From QQUD01 sp039029915 (GTDB taxonomy: Bacteria > Chloroflexota > Anaerolineae > Promineifilales > Promineifilaceae): a stretch of DNA of 33,049 nucleotides. The stretch covers positions 1-33,049 of the forward strand of contig JBCCFD010000029.1 in assembly GCA_039029915.1 (NCBI GenBank), in the 5' to 3' direction. The notes beneath the pieces are model-generated. The model was not told the DNA's origin. It did not search any database and saw only the letters and a list, made by a program, of their open reading frames with translations. The position numbers and the translations under genes are program-made. Shown piece after piece: positions 23,663-31,722 of the stretch (position 1 is the stretch's first letter; each line of letters starts with the position of its first letter).

Positions 23663-24006
23663 TGAGTTATTCTCCTGTTATTCGTCATGCAATAAGCGGT
23701 TTCGTGATTCCCTTTTGCGTCTTCTTTGAGGAGTACATCATATTAAAAAATGGCCTAACTTCACTTTTGATCCATCTGTAGATACGAAAAGCTTGCTCTA
23801 CCTTCCTAGTCGTGAACGGAGCAAGTCACTGCCTAAATCTAGTTGTACGTAGTACCCTATATAAAGGGGGAAAAACGTTTCAATCTGTCAGGTATTTATG
23901 CCTCTTTGTGCTAGTATTATCGATTTATAGATAATTAATACTTGACAAACCGCTCTCTTTTTTGCACATTTTAGACAAATATTGTCAATTTGTCTAATTT
24001 TTAACT
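23663..24006. other. 344-bp divergent promoter region
   Basis: The region lies between the minus-strand DUF6796-YkoE-A2-B2 operon and the plus-strand TetR gene. It contains the TetR operator/promoter (23971-23998) and an inverted repeat CTTGCTC/GAGCAAG near 23790-23825. A GTACgtaGTAC palindrome and an AT-rich TATATA stretch (near 23862-23867) could be the -10 region of the leftward operon. No gene seen. Confidence 0.5.
23971..23997. promoter_or_regulatory. Palindromic operator over the TetR promoter
   Basis: A perfect 10-bp inverted repeat, TTAGACAAAT (23971-23980) and ATTTGTCTAA (23988-23997), around a 7-bp centre; GACAA-N3-TTGTC overlaps it internally. A -10-like TCTAAT (23993-23998) and a -35-like TAGACA (23972-23977) lie inside the repeat. 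Bound repressor would therefore block the TetR gene directly. The size and symmetry fit a TetR-family operator, so autoregulation is likely. Confidence 0.65.
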
Positions 24007-24672
24007 ATGAAAACAGAAAAACGCATTCAGGAAGCCGCTATCCGAGTCATATTTCGACAGGGATACAACAAAACAACGATGCAAGACATCGCCAATGAAG
24101 CCGGTCTTGCACGCAGTACGATCTATACCAAATGGAAGACCAAAGAAGCTCTATTTGGTGAGTTGATTTGGAGCGAAAGCATAGCGTACGTGGACACATG
24201 GTTGGAATTAGTAAAGCGCGACCCTGATGGTGGCACGTTGCAGGGTTTATATCGCAATGCACTACTGGCAATTCGCCAATTCCCTTTCATCCGCGCAATC
24301 TATGCGCAGAACAAATTTGTTCTTGGCAATTTCATCAATGATCCCACGGTCGCGCAGGTGACATCTAGCATGTTGGTATCAAATACACAGTGGTTGAAAA
24401 GCCTGCAGACAAATGGTCTTATTCGAGCCGACCTTGATGCAGAAATCCTCTCATGGATTGAGGTGATTTTCCGGCAGGGTCTATTTACGTTTCCCATTAA
24501 TTTAGATACACATCCGACAATGGATTATGAAAGACTACTCGAATATTTCGCCTCTATGTTCGAGCAGTTTGCCGGTGTGCAAGCCGACGTTGATCCAGAT
24601 GCCGGCAAGATCGCTCTGAAGAATTACATCAATATCTTTAAGCGGGAGTATCAGCAAAATCTCAATGATTGA
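24007..24672 (+). CDS. TetR/AcrR-family transcriptional regulator
   Basis: A 221-residue repressor-type regulator. The N-terminal helix-turn-helix domain spans about 5-55: RIQEAAIRVIFRQGYNKTTM, DIANEAGLARSTIYTKWKTKEALFGEL, the classic TetR pattern. A variable ligand-binding domain follows (60-220; a TetR_C-like helical region with IRQFPFIRAIY and WIEVIFRQGLFTF). It is the only plus-strand gene, divergent from the DUF6796-YkoE-A2-B2 operon and convergent with the GNAT gene, overlapping its end by 11 bp. No ribosome site is visible before the ATG and the -10-like box lies 9 bases upstream, so the mRNA may be leaderless. It likely controls itself and possibly the adjacent transport operons; the ligand is unknown. 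Confidence 0.93.
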   Translation: MKTEKRIQEAAIRVIFRQGYNKTTMQDIANEAGLARSTIYTKWKTKEALFGELIWSESIAYVDTWLELVKRDPDGGTLQGLYRNALLAIRQFPFIRAIYAQNKFVLGNFINDPTVAQVTSSMLVSNTQWLKSLQTNGLIRADLDAEILSWIEVIFRQGLFTFPINLDTHPTMDYERLLEYFASMFEQFAGVQADVDPDAGKIALKNYINIFKREYQQNLND

Positions 24673-25549
24673 AGGTATTGTGCGCTACAACAAATATGGC
24701 CTTGTGATAGGCAACACGGAAGCCCTCACGCTCCATGTTGCGCTGGCTCGTCGTTCCGGGTGCGGCTTGACTCACGATGAGGTTGCAGCGTAACGCACTG
24801 GCGTCAAGCACGCGCCGCCTCAAAAGTGTCTGTTGTATGCCACGCCCACGAAACTTATGTAACGAGAATGCACCTGAAAACGATGCAGTCTCATCTCTTA
24901 CATACATTCTCGCGTATCCAGCCAATTTGCCATCCACCCACGCAAGATAGCAACGCCAGCCGGGTAGCGAATGCCTAGCGACAGTTTCTTGTCGCAATGC
25001 CTCTTCCTCGCTGGGTGAAAGTCTGGGAAAAAGCTTGACATATAACTGTGCAAACAGTTTCAAATCGTCATCTTCATACTGCTTCAATTCGATTTCAGTT
25101 AGCAACGGGCGTGGTTCGAACGGTGGGCGAGCATAAAAAACAGTGTTGAAATCAGTCTGGGCAAGACCAAGGTCAGCCAATTTGTGTAAAAGGGCTTTAT
25201 CAGCCAAATGCGGCACGATTTCGACTTGACAAGGTATCCCTTGACGACCATACCAACCAACAATCTCTTCCAAAATATCTGTATGTTTTGCCGTGACGCC
25301 TAACACGCGGTTAAAAGAGGGATATTCCAAATTTTTGGCGACAAAGCCGACAGCCCCGCTAAACGGCTCAATTCCAATGCCAAGCGGATTCCCGTTTTGC
25401 CTTTTCAGACCGTCGCTCCACGACATTTGCACAGCGGTCTCTGTTTCGTTGAGCGTGTGAGCGAGTTGCAACGTTACCACGGTTGAAGGGTTATTTGGTT
25501 GAGGCGTAGTATGACTTTCACTTTCAGATGTAGGTTCTTCTTGCGTCAT
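24662..25549 (-). CDS. GNAT-family N-acetyltransferase
   Basis: A 295-residue protein with a C-terminal GNAT domain (about 150-290). LAWVDGKLAGYARMYV is followed by the acetyl-CoA-binding motif A in SGAFSLHKFRGRGIQQTLLRRRV (225-247, RGRGIQ at 234-239) and the SQRNMEREGFR segment (268-278). The N-terminal half (25-145) is less clear and may be a second, degenerate GNAT-like fold; the first 20 residues are low-complexity and polar. It lies 18 bp after exporter half B3 and so is probably the last gene of that operon. Its end overlaps the TetR gene tail-to-tail by 11 bp. The substrate is unknown; modification of a metallophore or a toxic analogue is only a guess. Confidence 0.85.
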   Translation of the reverse strand: MTQEEPTSESESHTTPQPNNPSTVVTLQLAHTLNETETAVQMSWSDGLKRQNGNPLGIGIEPFSGAVGFVAKNLEYPSFNRVLGVTAKHTDILEEIVGWYGRQGIPCQVEIVPHLADKALLHKLADLGLAQTDFNTVFYARPPFEPRPLLTEIELKQYEDDDLKLFAQLYVKLFPRLSPSEEEALRQETVARHSLPGWRCYLAWVDGKLAGYARMYVRDETASFSGAFSLHKFRGRGIQQTLLRRRVLDASALRCNLIVSQAAPGTTSQRNMEREGFRVAYHKAIFVVAHNTFNH

Positions 25550-25567
25550 TTTTTTACTCCGGGTGAT

Positions 25568-27316
25568 TTAGCTTACGACCTTCCAACGTCGCACCTGTTG
25601 CTGAGCAGCCCACATGGCGGCATAACGGCCGTTTTCCACCAACAGCTCATCATGCCCACCACGCTCCACAATACGGCCGTCTTCCAACACCAAAATCTGA
25701 TCAGCAGCCACGACAGTAGACAAGCGATGGGCAATCACAACCACCGTCTTGTTCTCCACCAACCGGTCAATCGCCCGCTGCACCGCCACCTCGCTTTCCG
25801 TATCCAGCGCCGACGTCGGTTCGTCGAGCAGGACAATCGGTGCATCATTCAAGATGGCACGCGCAATCGAAATGCGCTGCCGCTCACCGCCAGATAACGA
25901 ACCACCAATTTCACCCACCGTCGTGTCATACCCATCTGGCAGGCGCGTAATAAACTCGTGACAGTTGGCCGCCTCTGCCGCTGCTTCCACTTCGGCATCC
26001 GTCGCATCTTGTTTTGCCATGCGAATATTGTTGCGAATCGAGTCATCAAATAAATATACGTCCTGAAACACCACCGAAATGTGCGGCATCAACTCTTTTT
26101 GCTCAAGGGCCCGAATATCCACGCCACCAATTTTGATAGCCCCTTTTTGTGGGTCTGCATAGCGCGAGATCAGCTTAGTAATCGTCGTCTTACCCCCACC
26201 CGATTCACCGACAAGCGCCGTCAGCGACTTTTCTGGCAGGTGGAAAGAAATATCGCGCAGCACCAGTTCCCCATCCTCACCCTCGTTCTCAGGGGCGTAG
26301 GTAAATTCAACATCTTCAAACTGAATGTCGAACTCCGTAAGCCTCTGGGCAGGCTGCTGCACCGGCAGCGGTTCCACAGACATCAGCTCATTAATACGCT
26401 CTATTGCCGCTTCCATGAAGTCAAACATCGTTGCCATATTGGCAAAGATAGACAGCGGCTCGGCAAAACGCACCGCAATCGCTAGCGTGGCGAACAGCAC
26501 GGCAATTTCTAACGTGCCACCCAGTGCGAGATAGACGCCCAAGGCCGTCACCAGCAAAATCCCAATCTGCACGATAGACGACATGGAAATGCTCGGAAGG
26601 ACGTTTAAATCGGCCGATTTTGTTTGCTTTGCGCGTAAATCTGCCAGCGAATCCTGCAAACGAACCGACTGCGCCCCCACCTGCCGCGATGCTCGCAGTA
26701 CGGCCAATCCTTGAGCGTATTCAATTAAATTTGAGGTCACAGCGGCATGCGCTACGGCCGAAACCCGATTTTCGCGTGCAGCTACCTGCCGCATCCGCTT
26801 ATAAAGCGGCACCCCGATTGGAAATAGCACGCCAAGTGCAATTGCCAGCCGCCAATCAATGAAAAGCGTAATCACAACGGTTGTAATGGGAACAATAATG
26901 GTGTGCAGCACAATGCTGTACATCCCGCCCATAATTAACACCACATCGTTGACGTTTCCGCTGAGAACGACGTTTAAGTCACCAGTTTGTCGGGATTGTA
27001 GATATTCCAGCGGCATGTTGCGCAGTTTTTCACCAAGCTTGATTCGCACTTCATTAGCTACCTCCATTTGCGATTCATAACCGTAATTGCTCTCCCACCA
27101 GCGTAAACCTGCATCAATGACAATCAGAACCACCATCACCCAGCCATAAAGCTGCCATTGGCTGTTCCCCGCAAACAGATTGATAAAGAAAGGAAACAGT
27201 AGGGCAAATGCGATACCCTGCAAAATCGAGCCGACAATTGCCAGCACGATACCGTTCTGCAACAGTCGCTTTTTTGAACCGGCGACCTGAATCATGTTGT
27301 TATAGGTGTCTAACAT
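25568..27316 (-). CDS. Exporter-fold ABC half-transporter B3
   Basis: A 582-residue half-transporter, partner of A3. An in-frame ATG lies 48 bases further upstream inside A3, but 27316 has GGGAGAT before it, lies two bases after the A3 stop, and gives MLDTYNNMIQVAG like B4. Membrane domain: LFIDWRLAIALGVLFP, SNLIEYAQGLAVLRASRQVGAQSVRLQ. ATPase domain: Walker A GESGGGKT (370-377, Pro replaced by Glu), FQDVYLFDD, LSGGERQR (474-481), LLDEPTSALD (496-505). The C-terminus AMWAAQQQVRRWKVVS is shared with B4. B3 and B4 are highly similar throughout, implying recent module duplication. Confidence 0.9.
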   Translation of the reverse strand: MLDTYNNMIQVAGSKKRLLQNGIVLAIVGSILQGIAFALLFPFFINLFAGNSQWQLYGWVMVVLIVIDAGLRWWESNYGYESQMEVANEVRIKLGEKLRNMPLEYLQSRQTGDLNVVLSGNVNDVVLIMGGMYSIVLHTIIVPITTVVITLFIDWRLAIALGVLFPIGVPLYKRMRQVAARENRVSAVAHAAVTSNLIEYAQGLAVLRASRQVGAQSVRLQDSLADLRAKQTKSADLNVLPSISMSSIVQIGILLVTALGVYLALGGTLEIAVLFATLAIAVRFAEPLSIFANMATMFDFMEAAIERINELMSVEPLPVQQPAQRLTEFDIQFEDVEFTYAPENEGEDGELVLRDISFHLPEKSLTALVGESGGGKTTITKLISRYADPQKGAIKIGGVDIRALEQKELMPHISVVFQDVYLFDDSIRNNIRMAKQDATDAEVEAAAEAANCHEFITRLPDGYDTTVGEIGGSLSGGERQRISIARAILNDAPIVLLDEPTSALDTESEVAVQRAIDRLVENKTVVVIAHRLSTVVAADQILVLEDGRIVERGGHDELLVENGRYAAMWAAQQQVRRWKVVS

Positions 27317-27318
27317 GC

Positions 27319-29112
27319 TTAATCTCCCGTTTCCACTTGCTGCGAATGACGCCGTAATCCCCAACTGCGTGCTTCATTATATTTGTGCCATAAATTAGCA
27401 TAAATCCCTTCAGACGCGACCAGCGCATCATGTTTGCCTTGTTCAACTACCCGGCCCTTGTCAAAGACCACGATCTGGTCTGCGTCTTGAATCGTTGACA
27501 GACGATGGGCAACTACAATCAGCGTTTTTCCAGCCGTTAAATTGGCAATACCTGCGTGAATTTTGGCTTCATTTTCTGGGTCGGCGAAGGCAGTTGCTTC
27601 ATCCAGCACCACAATGGGGCTGTTCTGCAAAATGGCGCGTGCAATCGTGATGCGCTGACGTTGACCACCAGAAAGGCGTGTCCCGCGGTCCCCCGCTTTT
27701 GTGTCGTATCCATTAGGCAGTTCATTGACAATAAAGTCGTGTGCTTGTGATGCTCTAGCGGCTGCTTCCACTTCAGCATCTGTGGCATCTGGTTTGCCTA
27801 ATCGGATATTTTCACGAATCGTGTCGGTCAGCAAAAACGGAATTTGGAAAACAAAACTGATATGCCGCATTAGGTCGTCGCTGTTCAGATTGCGCACATC
27901 GACATCCCCCACATACACCGTTCCCGCATCCACATCCCAAAAGCGAGGTATTAAGCGAGCCACGGTGCTCTTCCCCGCACCAGACAACCCTACAAGTGCG
28001 GTAATGCTGCCTTCAGGCATTTCAATTGAGACATTTTCCAGCGCGGGATCAGTGCGATTGGCGTAGGTGAAGGTCACGTTTTCAAAGCGAACGCTGCCGT
28101 TTTGCGGCGTCTGCGGCGACGCCGGTTCGGGCAAGATCGGTTGTCCGAGCAGGTAGCCAATTCGCTTTGCACCTGCGCTAGCCATATTGACCAGCACAGA
28201 CAGAAAAATCATTGGGATAATTGAGTCTGGCAACGTTGGCGCAATAAATAAAAACAGAAGCAAGGTGGGTAAATCAAGCGTGCCGTTTGAGACCAAGAAG
28301 CCACCAGCCATCAAAACAATCGCCATAGTTGGCAGCGCCGCAAACAGCGTCTGCGCTACAAATGCGCCGTGTTTTGTGCCATCCGTCCATTTACGCACCG
28401 TCTTGGTAGCATCTGTCAGCGCTTCACGATAGCGATGGAAAGAGCTTGAGCCATCATCAAAGGTGCGTACCACCTGCATGCCCTGCACATATTCAATGAT
28501 GGTGCGGTTCATACGCTCATTGGCCGCATCAGCCTCAGCCCGTGCCACAGCGTAGTCACGAAAGGCGACCCGCGTAGCCACAAAGCCCACCGGGAATACG
28601 GCGAGAGAAATCAGTGCCATGCGCCAATCCACAATGAACATGAACACAATGGTAATCACCGGAAGCGAATAGGCGCGGGCCATTAGCGGCGTGCTGTCGG
28701 CGACAAACGCATGCAGACTGCGCACATCATCCATCAAAATTTTTTTAAGCGTGCCTGAACCGGTTGATACAACATACCCCAACGGCACTTTCGCCAGATG
28801 CGTCGTAAGCTGAGTACGCAATTTTTCTTCTAGCTCAAACGCACCCCGATGGGACCAGTTGAATGAGTAGATGCGCAGGAAAATGGCAATGACGATGGCG
28901 AGTAAAATAAACCCGCCCAGCCGCAGCAAGGTGGTCACATCTGGCTCAGCTGTCATCATTTCGCTCACGATGGGGCGTAGCAAAATGAGCGCAATCACCC
29001 AGGCAATGCCGCTGGTTGCTGACATTGCCATGCCCAAATAGATTTGTCGTTTAACAGGGGCAATAATTTGCCACAACGTCAATTCTTTTTCTTCCGCCTG
29101 TCCTGCTGTCAT
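27319..29112 (-). CDS. Exporter-fold ABC half-transporter A3
   Basis: A 597-residue half-transporter, partner of B3 (two-base gap). N-terminal ELTLWQIIAPVKRQIY matches A2. Membrane domain: IVDWRMALISLAVFP (160-174), TIIEYVQGMQVVRTFDDGSSSF (204-225), APTLPDSIIP. ATPase domain: Walker A GLSGAGKS (375-382, an unusual Leu at the second position), FQIPFLLTDT (422-431), LSGGQRQR (480-487), VLDEATAFADPENE (502-515), H536. AGGAGA precedes the ATG. It lies 44 bp after the B4 stop, so modules 4 and 3 may be co-transcribed. The C-terminus ARSWGLRR corresponds to the A-type tail. Confidence 0.9.
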   Translation of the reverse strand: MTAGQAEEKELTLWQIIAPVKRQIYLGMAMSATSGIAWVIALILLRPIVSEMMTAEPDVTTLLRLGGFILLAIVIAIFLRIYSFNWSHRGAFELEEKLRTQLTTHLAKVPLGYVVSTGSGTLKKILMDDVRSLHAFVADSTPLMARAYSLPVITIVFMFIVDWRMALISLAVFPVGFVATRVAFRDYAVARAEADAANERMNRTIIEYVQGMQVVRTFDDGSSSFHRYREALTDATKTVRKWTDGTKHGAFVAQTLFAALPTMAIVLMAGGFLVSNGTLDLPTLLLFLFIAPTLPDSIIPMIFLSVLVNMASAGAKRIGYLLGQPILPEPASPQTPQNGSVRFENVTFTYANRTDPALENVSIEMPEGSITALVGLSGAGKSTVARLIPRFWDVDAGTVYVGDVDVRNLNSDDLMRHISFVFQIPFLLTDTIRENIRLGKPDATDAEVEAAARASQAHDFIVNELPNGYDTKAGDRGTRLSGGQRQRITIARAILQNSPIVVLDEATAFADPENEAKIHAGIANLTAGKTLIVVAHRLSTIQDADQIVVFDKGRVVEQGKHDALVASEGIYANLWHKYNEARSWGLRRHSQQVETGD

Positions 29113-29156
29113 TTGAATCTCCTCTTTTGCGTTTCAGCCCTTTAGCGCTTAGAAAA

Positions 29157-30908
29157 TTAGCTCACGACTTTCCAGCGCCGCGCCTGCTGCTGGGCTGCCC
29201 ACATGGCTGCATAACGGCCGTTTTCCACTCCCAATAACTCATCATGACCACCGCGCTCCACAATCTTTCCATCTTCCAACACCAAAATTTGGTCAGCCGC
29301 CACCACCGTTGACAAGCGATGCGCAATCACAACCACTGTCTTATCTTCAACAAGATTGTCAATCGCTCGCTGAACAGCCACTTCGCTTTCCGTATCTAAT
29401 GCTGAAGTTGGCTCGTCAAGCAAAACAATAGGGGCATCTTTGAGGATGGCACGCGCAATCGAAATGCGCTGACGTTCGCCCCCAGAGAGCGTACCCCCAA
29501 TTTCACCCACCTTTGTATCGTAGCCATTGGGTAGACGGGTAATAAATTCGTGACAGTTTGCCGCCTCAGCCGCCGCTTCCACTTCACCATCGGATGCGTT
29601 GGGTTTCGCCATCCGAATATTGTTTCGAATGGTGTCATCAAACAGATACACATCCTGAAAAACAACCGAAATATGCCGCATCAACTCGGTTGGTTCGACC
29701 GCCTGCACGTTCACACCGCCGACTTGGACGCTGCCCTTTTGTGGATCAGCGTAACGCGTAATCAGCTTCGTAATTGTGGTTTTGCCACCGCCAGATTCAC
29801 CAACCAGCGCGGTCAGCGTTTTGGCCGGCAACTGAAACGATACATCGTGTAACACCTGCTCACCCTCTGAATCTTCATCGTCGGGCGCATAAGCAAAATC
29901 AACACCATCAAACCGAATATCAAACGCTTGAAGTGTTTGGGTTGGGGTTTGTACGGACAGAGACTCAATCTCTGTTAGCTGGTTGATACGATAGAGGCCA
30001 GCTTCCATAAAATCGAGCATCGTGGTGAGGCTGGCGAAAATCGAAAGCGGCTCTGCATAGCGCACAGCAATGGCGATCAGCGCCAGCAGCACGGCTACTT
30101 CGAGTGAGCCACCCAGCACCAGATAAACACCCAGCATCGTTACGAGCAACATACCGATCTGCACAATTGAGGACATAGTGATGTTCGGCATGATGCCCCA
30201 GTTGGTTGCTGAGGTCTGTTTGTGTCGTAATTCCGCCAGCGACGCTTGCAGCCGCACCGACTGCGACCCAACCTGTCGCGTTGCCCGCAATACCTCTAGC
30301 CCCTGAGCATATTCGATCAAGTTTGAAGCCACATTTGCGCTCGCGTCCGCCGCCACTTTGTATTCTCGTCCCGCGAACGTACGAATCCGCTGATAGAGCG
30401 GCACGCCCATCGGAAAGATGACTGCCAGCGCTACAGCTAGCCGCCAATCGATAAAAAACGCGATCACAATCGTCGTGATCGGCGCAATAATGGACTGCAA
30501 AATCATGCCATACAAACCACCCATGACGGTTGTAACCTGCTGAACATTGCCGCTCAAAACGGCGTTGAGGTCGCCCGCCTGACGCGATTGTAAATACTCC
30601 AATGGAATACTGCGCAACTGTTCGCCTAGCCGAATACGCAAGTCGTGCCCAACATCCATCTGTGTGTTGAAGCCGTGATCAGATTCAATCAGCCGAAAAA
30701 CAGCAAACAAAACGAGCAGCACAATCATGAAATAGCCGTAATTTCGCCAGTCGCTGTTGCCAGCCAGTAAGTTTGCAAAAAATGGGAACAGCAGCGCAAA
30801 GATGACGCCCTGAGCAATCGCTCCTAACACACCCATCAACATTGCCATTTGTACGCGCCGTTTGTGATCGCCTGCTGCCATAATCATGTTGTTGTAAGTT
30901 TCAATCAT
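29157..30908 (-). CDS. Exporter-fold ABC half-transporter B4
   Basis: A 583-residue half-transporter closest to B3. An upstream in-frame ATG would add 33 residues with no counterpart in the paralogues. I chose 30908, with AGGGA seven bases upstream and the shared start MIETYNNMIMAAG. Membrane domain: FFIDWRLAVALAVIFP (151-166), SNLIEYAQGLEVLRATRQVGSQSVRLQ. ATPase domain: Walker A GESGGGKT (370-377), FQDVYLFDDT (417-426), LSGGERQR (474-481), LLDEPTSALD (496-505). Its presumed partner A4 lies upstream, but a DUF6796-like gene and a 189-bp spacer come between them, unlike modules 1-3 where the two halves are adjacent. Confidence 0.9.
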   Translation of the reverse strand: MIETYNNMIMAAGDHKRRVQMAMLMGVLGAIAQGVIFALLFPFFANLLAGNSDWRNYGYFMIVLLVLFAVFRLIESDHGFNTQMDVGHDLRIRLGEQLRSIPLEYLQSRQAGDLNAVLSGNVQQVTTVMGGLYGMILQSIIAPITTIVIAFFIDWRLAVALAVIFPMGVPLYQRIRTFAGREYKVAADASANVASNLIEYAQGLEVLRATRQVGSQSVRLQASLAELRHKQTSATNWGIMPNITMSSIVQIGMLLVTMLGVYLVLGGSLEVAVLLALIAIAVRYAEPLSIFASLTTMLDFMEAGLYRINQLTEIESLSVQTPTQTLQAFDIRFDGVDFAYAPDDEDSEGEQVLHDVSFQLPAKTLTALVGESGGGKTTITKLITRYADPQKGSVQVGGVNVQAVEPTELMRHISVVFQDVYLFDDTIRNNIRMAKPNASDGEVEAAAEAANCHEFITRLPNGYDTKVGEIGGTLSGGERQRISIARAILKDAPIVLLDEPTSALDTESEVAVQRAIDNLVEDKTVVVIAHRLSTVVAADQILVLEDGKIVERGGHDELLGVENGRYAAMWAAQQQARRWKVVS

Positions 30909-30976
30909 TTTTTTCCCTGTATTTAGTGGAGAAGCGAGAGTTCTTGAAAATAGGCATCCTTTTGCTTCTCCTAATG

Positions 30977-31026
30977 AGTAACCCGCGTGCAGCCTTTCGT
31001 TCTTCAAAACCTTTTTGCGGGTTGCT
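30977..31026 (-). terminator. Inverted repeat after DUF6796-like gene
   Basis: AGTAACCCGC (30977-30986) pairs with GCGGGTTGCT (31017-31026) at 9 of 10 positions with a 30-nt loop, in the spacer between the DUF6796-like gene and B4. It may attenuate or end the upstream transcript; no U-run follows. Confidence 0.35.
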
Positions 31027-31097
31027 TAACTACTGGCTGTCTCCGTAGTTTGGGGTCATTCAGCACAGTCATAAGCTATGCCAAACGCCAACTTATC

Positions 31098-31718
31098 TCA
31101 AACGGCCAACATCGTTACTAAACAAAATAAAGTCCAACCTAAACTAAACCCGCCCGGCAGCAGATAGCCACCAATCGGGGCAGGGGCGGCGCGGCTGATC
31201 AGCAATATCAAGATGGTGATCACAAATGGATTGAATACGATCCACCAGATGGGTGCCCCGCCCAAAATGCCGCCTACAATCAGCCCTAAGGCCATAATTA
31301 GGCTGATCGGCATGAGAAAAGTTCGCATTCGCTTCATCTCCGCCAGTGTGCGTTCGATGTTTGGTGCATCATCATTGCGGCAGCCTATGTCATAAAAAAT
31401 GTGCGCGATGTGATAAACAAACGAAAACATGATAAAGAGAAGAGTGCTAACGCTGACCGTGGCCTGTACCCACACGGGCGAGTTACGCAGCAAGTAGAGG
31501 GTTGCAAAAATGATGCCGAACCACAGCGGTATGGCCCCCATCGCAATATAGACACCAAATACAACGTGATTGAGCGGCTTATCTTTAATCATTTCAAGTG
31601 CAAACTCTTTGCCCGCAATGGGAAAGCCTAACATGCGCCAATCACCCACGGTATTAAGAAGGCCACCAATAACGGCCAGCCAGCCCAAAAAGAGTAAAGG
31701 TTCTAAATCGATGAGCAT
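31098..31718 (-). CDS. DUF6796-like multi-pass membrane protein (copy 2)
   Basis: A 206-residue hydrophobic protein, about six helices: LLFLGWLAVIGGLLNTVGDWRML, HVVFGVYIAMGAIPLWFGIIFATLYLL, STLLFIMFSFVYHIAHIFYDIG, MPISLIMALGLIVGGILGG, and PAPIGGYLLPGGFSLGWTLFCLV. The last segment resembles the end of the larger protein at 22889-23662. A polar stretch with acidic and basic residues (about 120-140, GCRNDDAPNIERTLAEMKRMR) is probably a cytoplasmic or external loop. It starts four bases after the A4 stop, so it is co-translated with A4 and lies between the two halves of module 4. The function is unknown. Two histidines in YHIAHIFYD could bind a ligand or metal (speculative). Confidence 0.75.
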   Translation of the reverse strand: MLIDLEPLLFLGWLAVIGGLLNTVGDWRMLGFPIAGKEFALEMIKDKPLNHVVFGVYIAMGAIPLWFGIIFATLYLLRNSPVWVQATVSVSTLLFIMFSFVYHIAHIFYDIGCRNDDAPNIERTLAEMKRMRTFLMPISLIMALGLIVGGILGGAPIWWIVFNPFVITILILLISRAAPAPIGGYLLPGGFSLGWTLFCLVTMLAV

Positions 31719-31722
31719 GTTT

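Noticed and set aside
30909..31007. 33-codon N-terminal extension of exporter half B4
   Set aside because: No counterpart in B2 or B3; it contains polar residues before the first helix, and a better ribosome site precedes 30908. The same reasoning removes 16 codons from B3.
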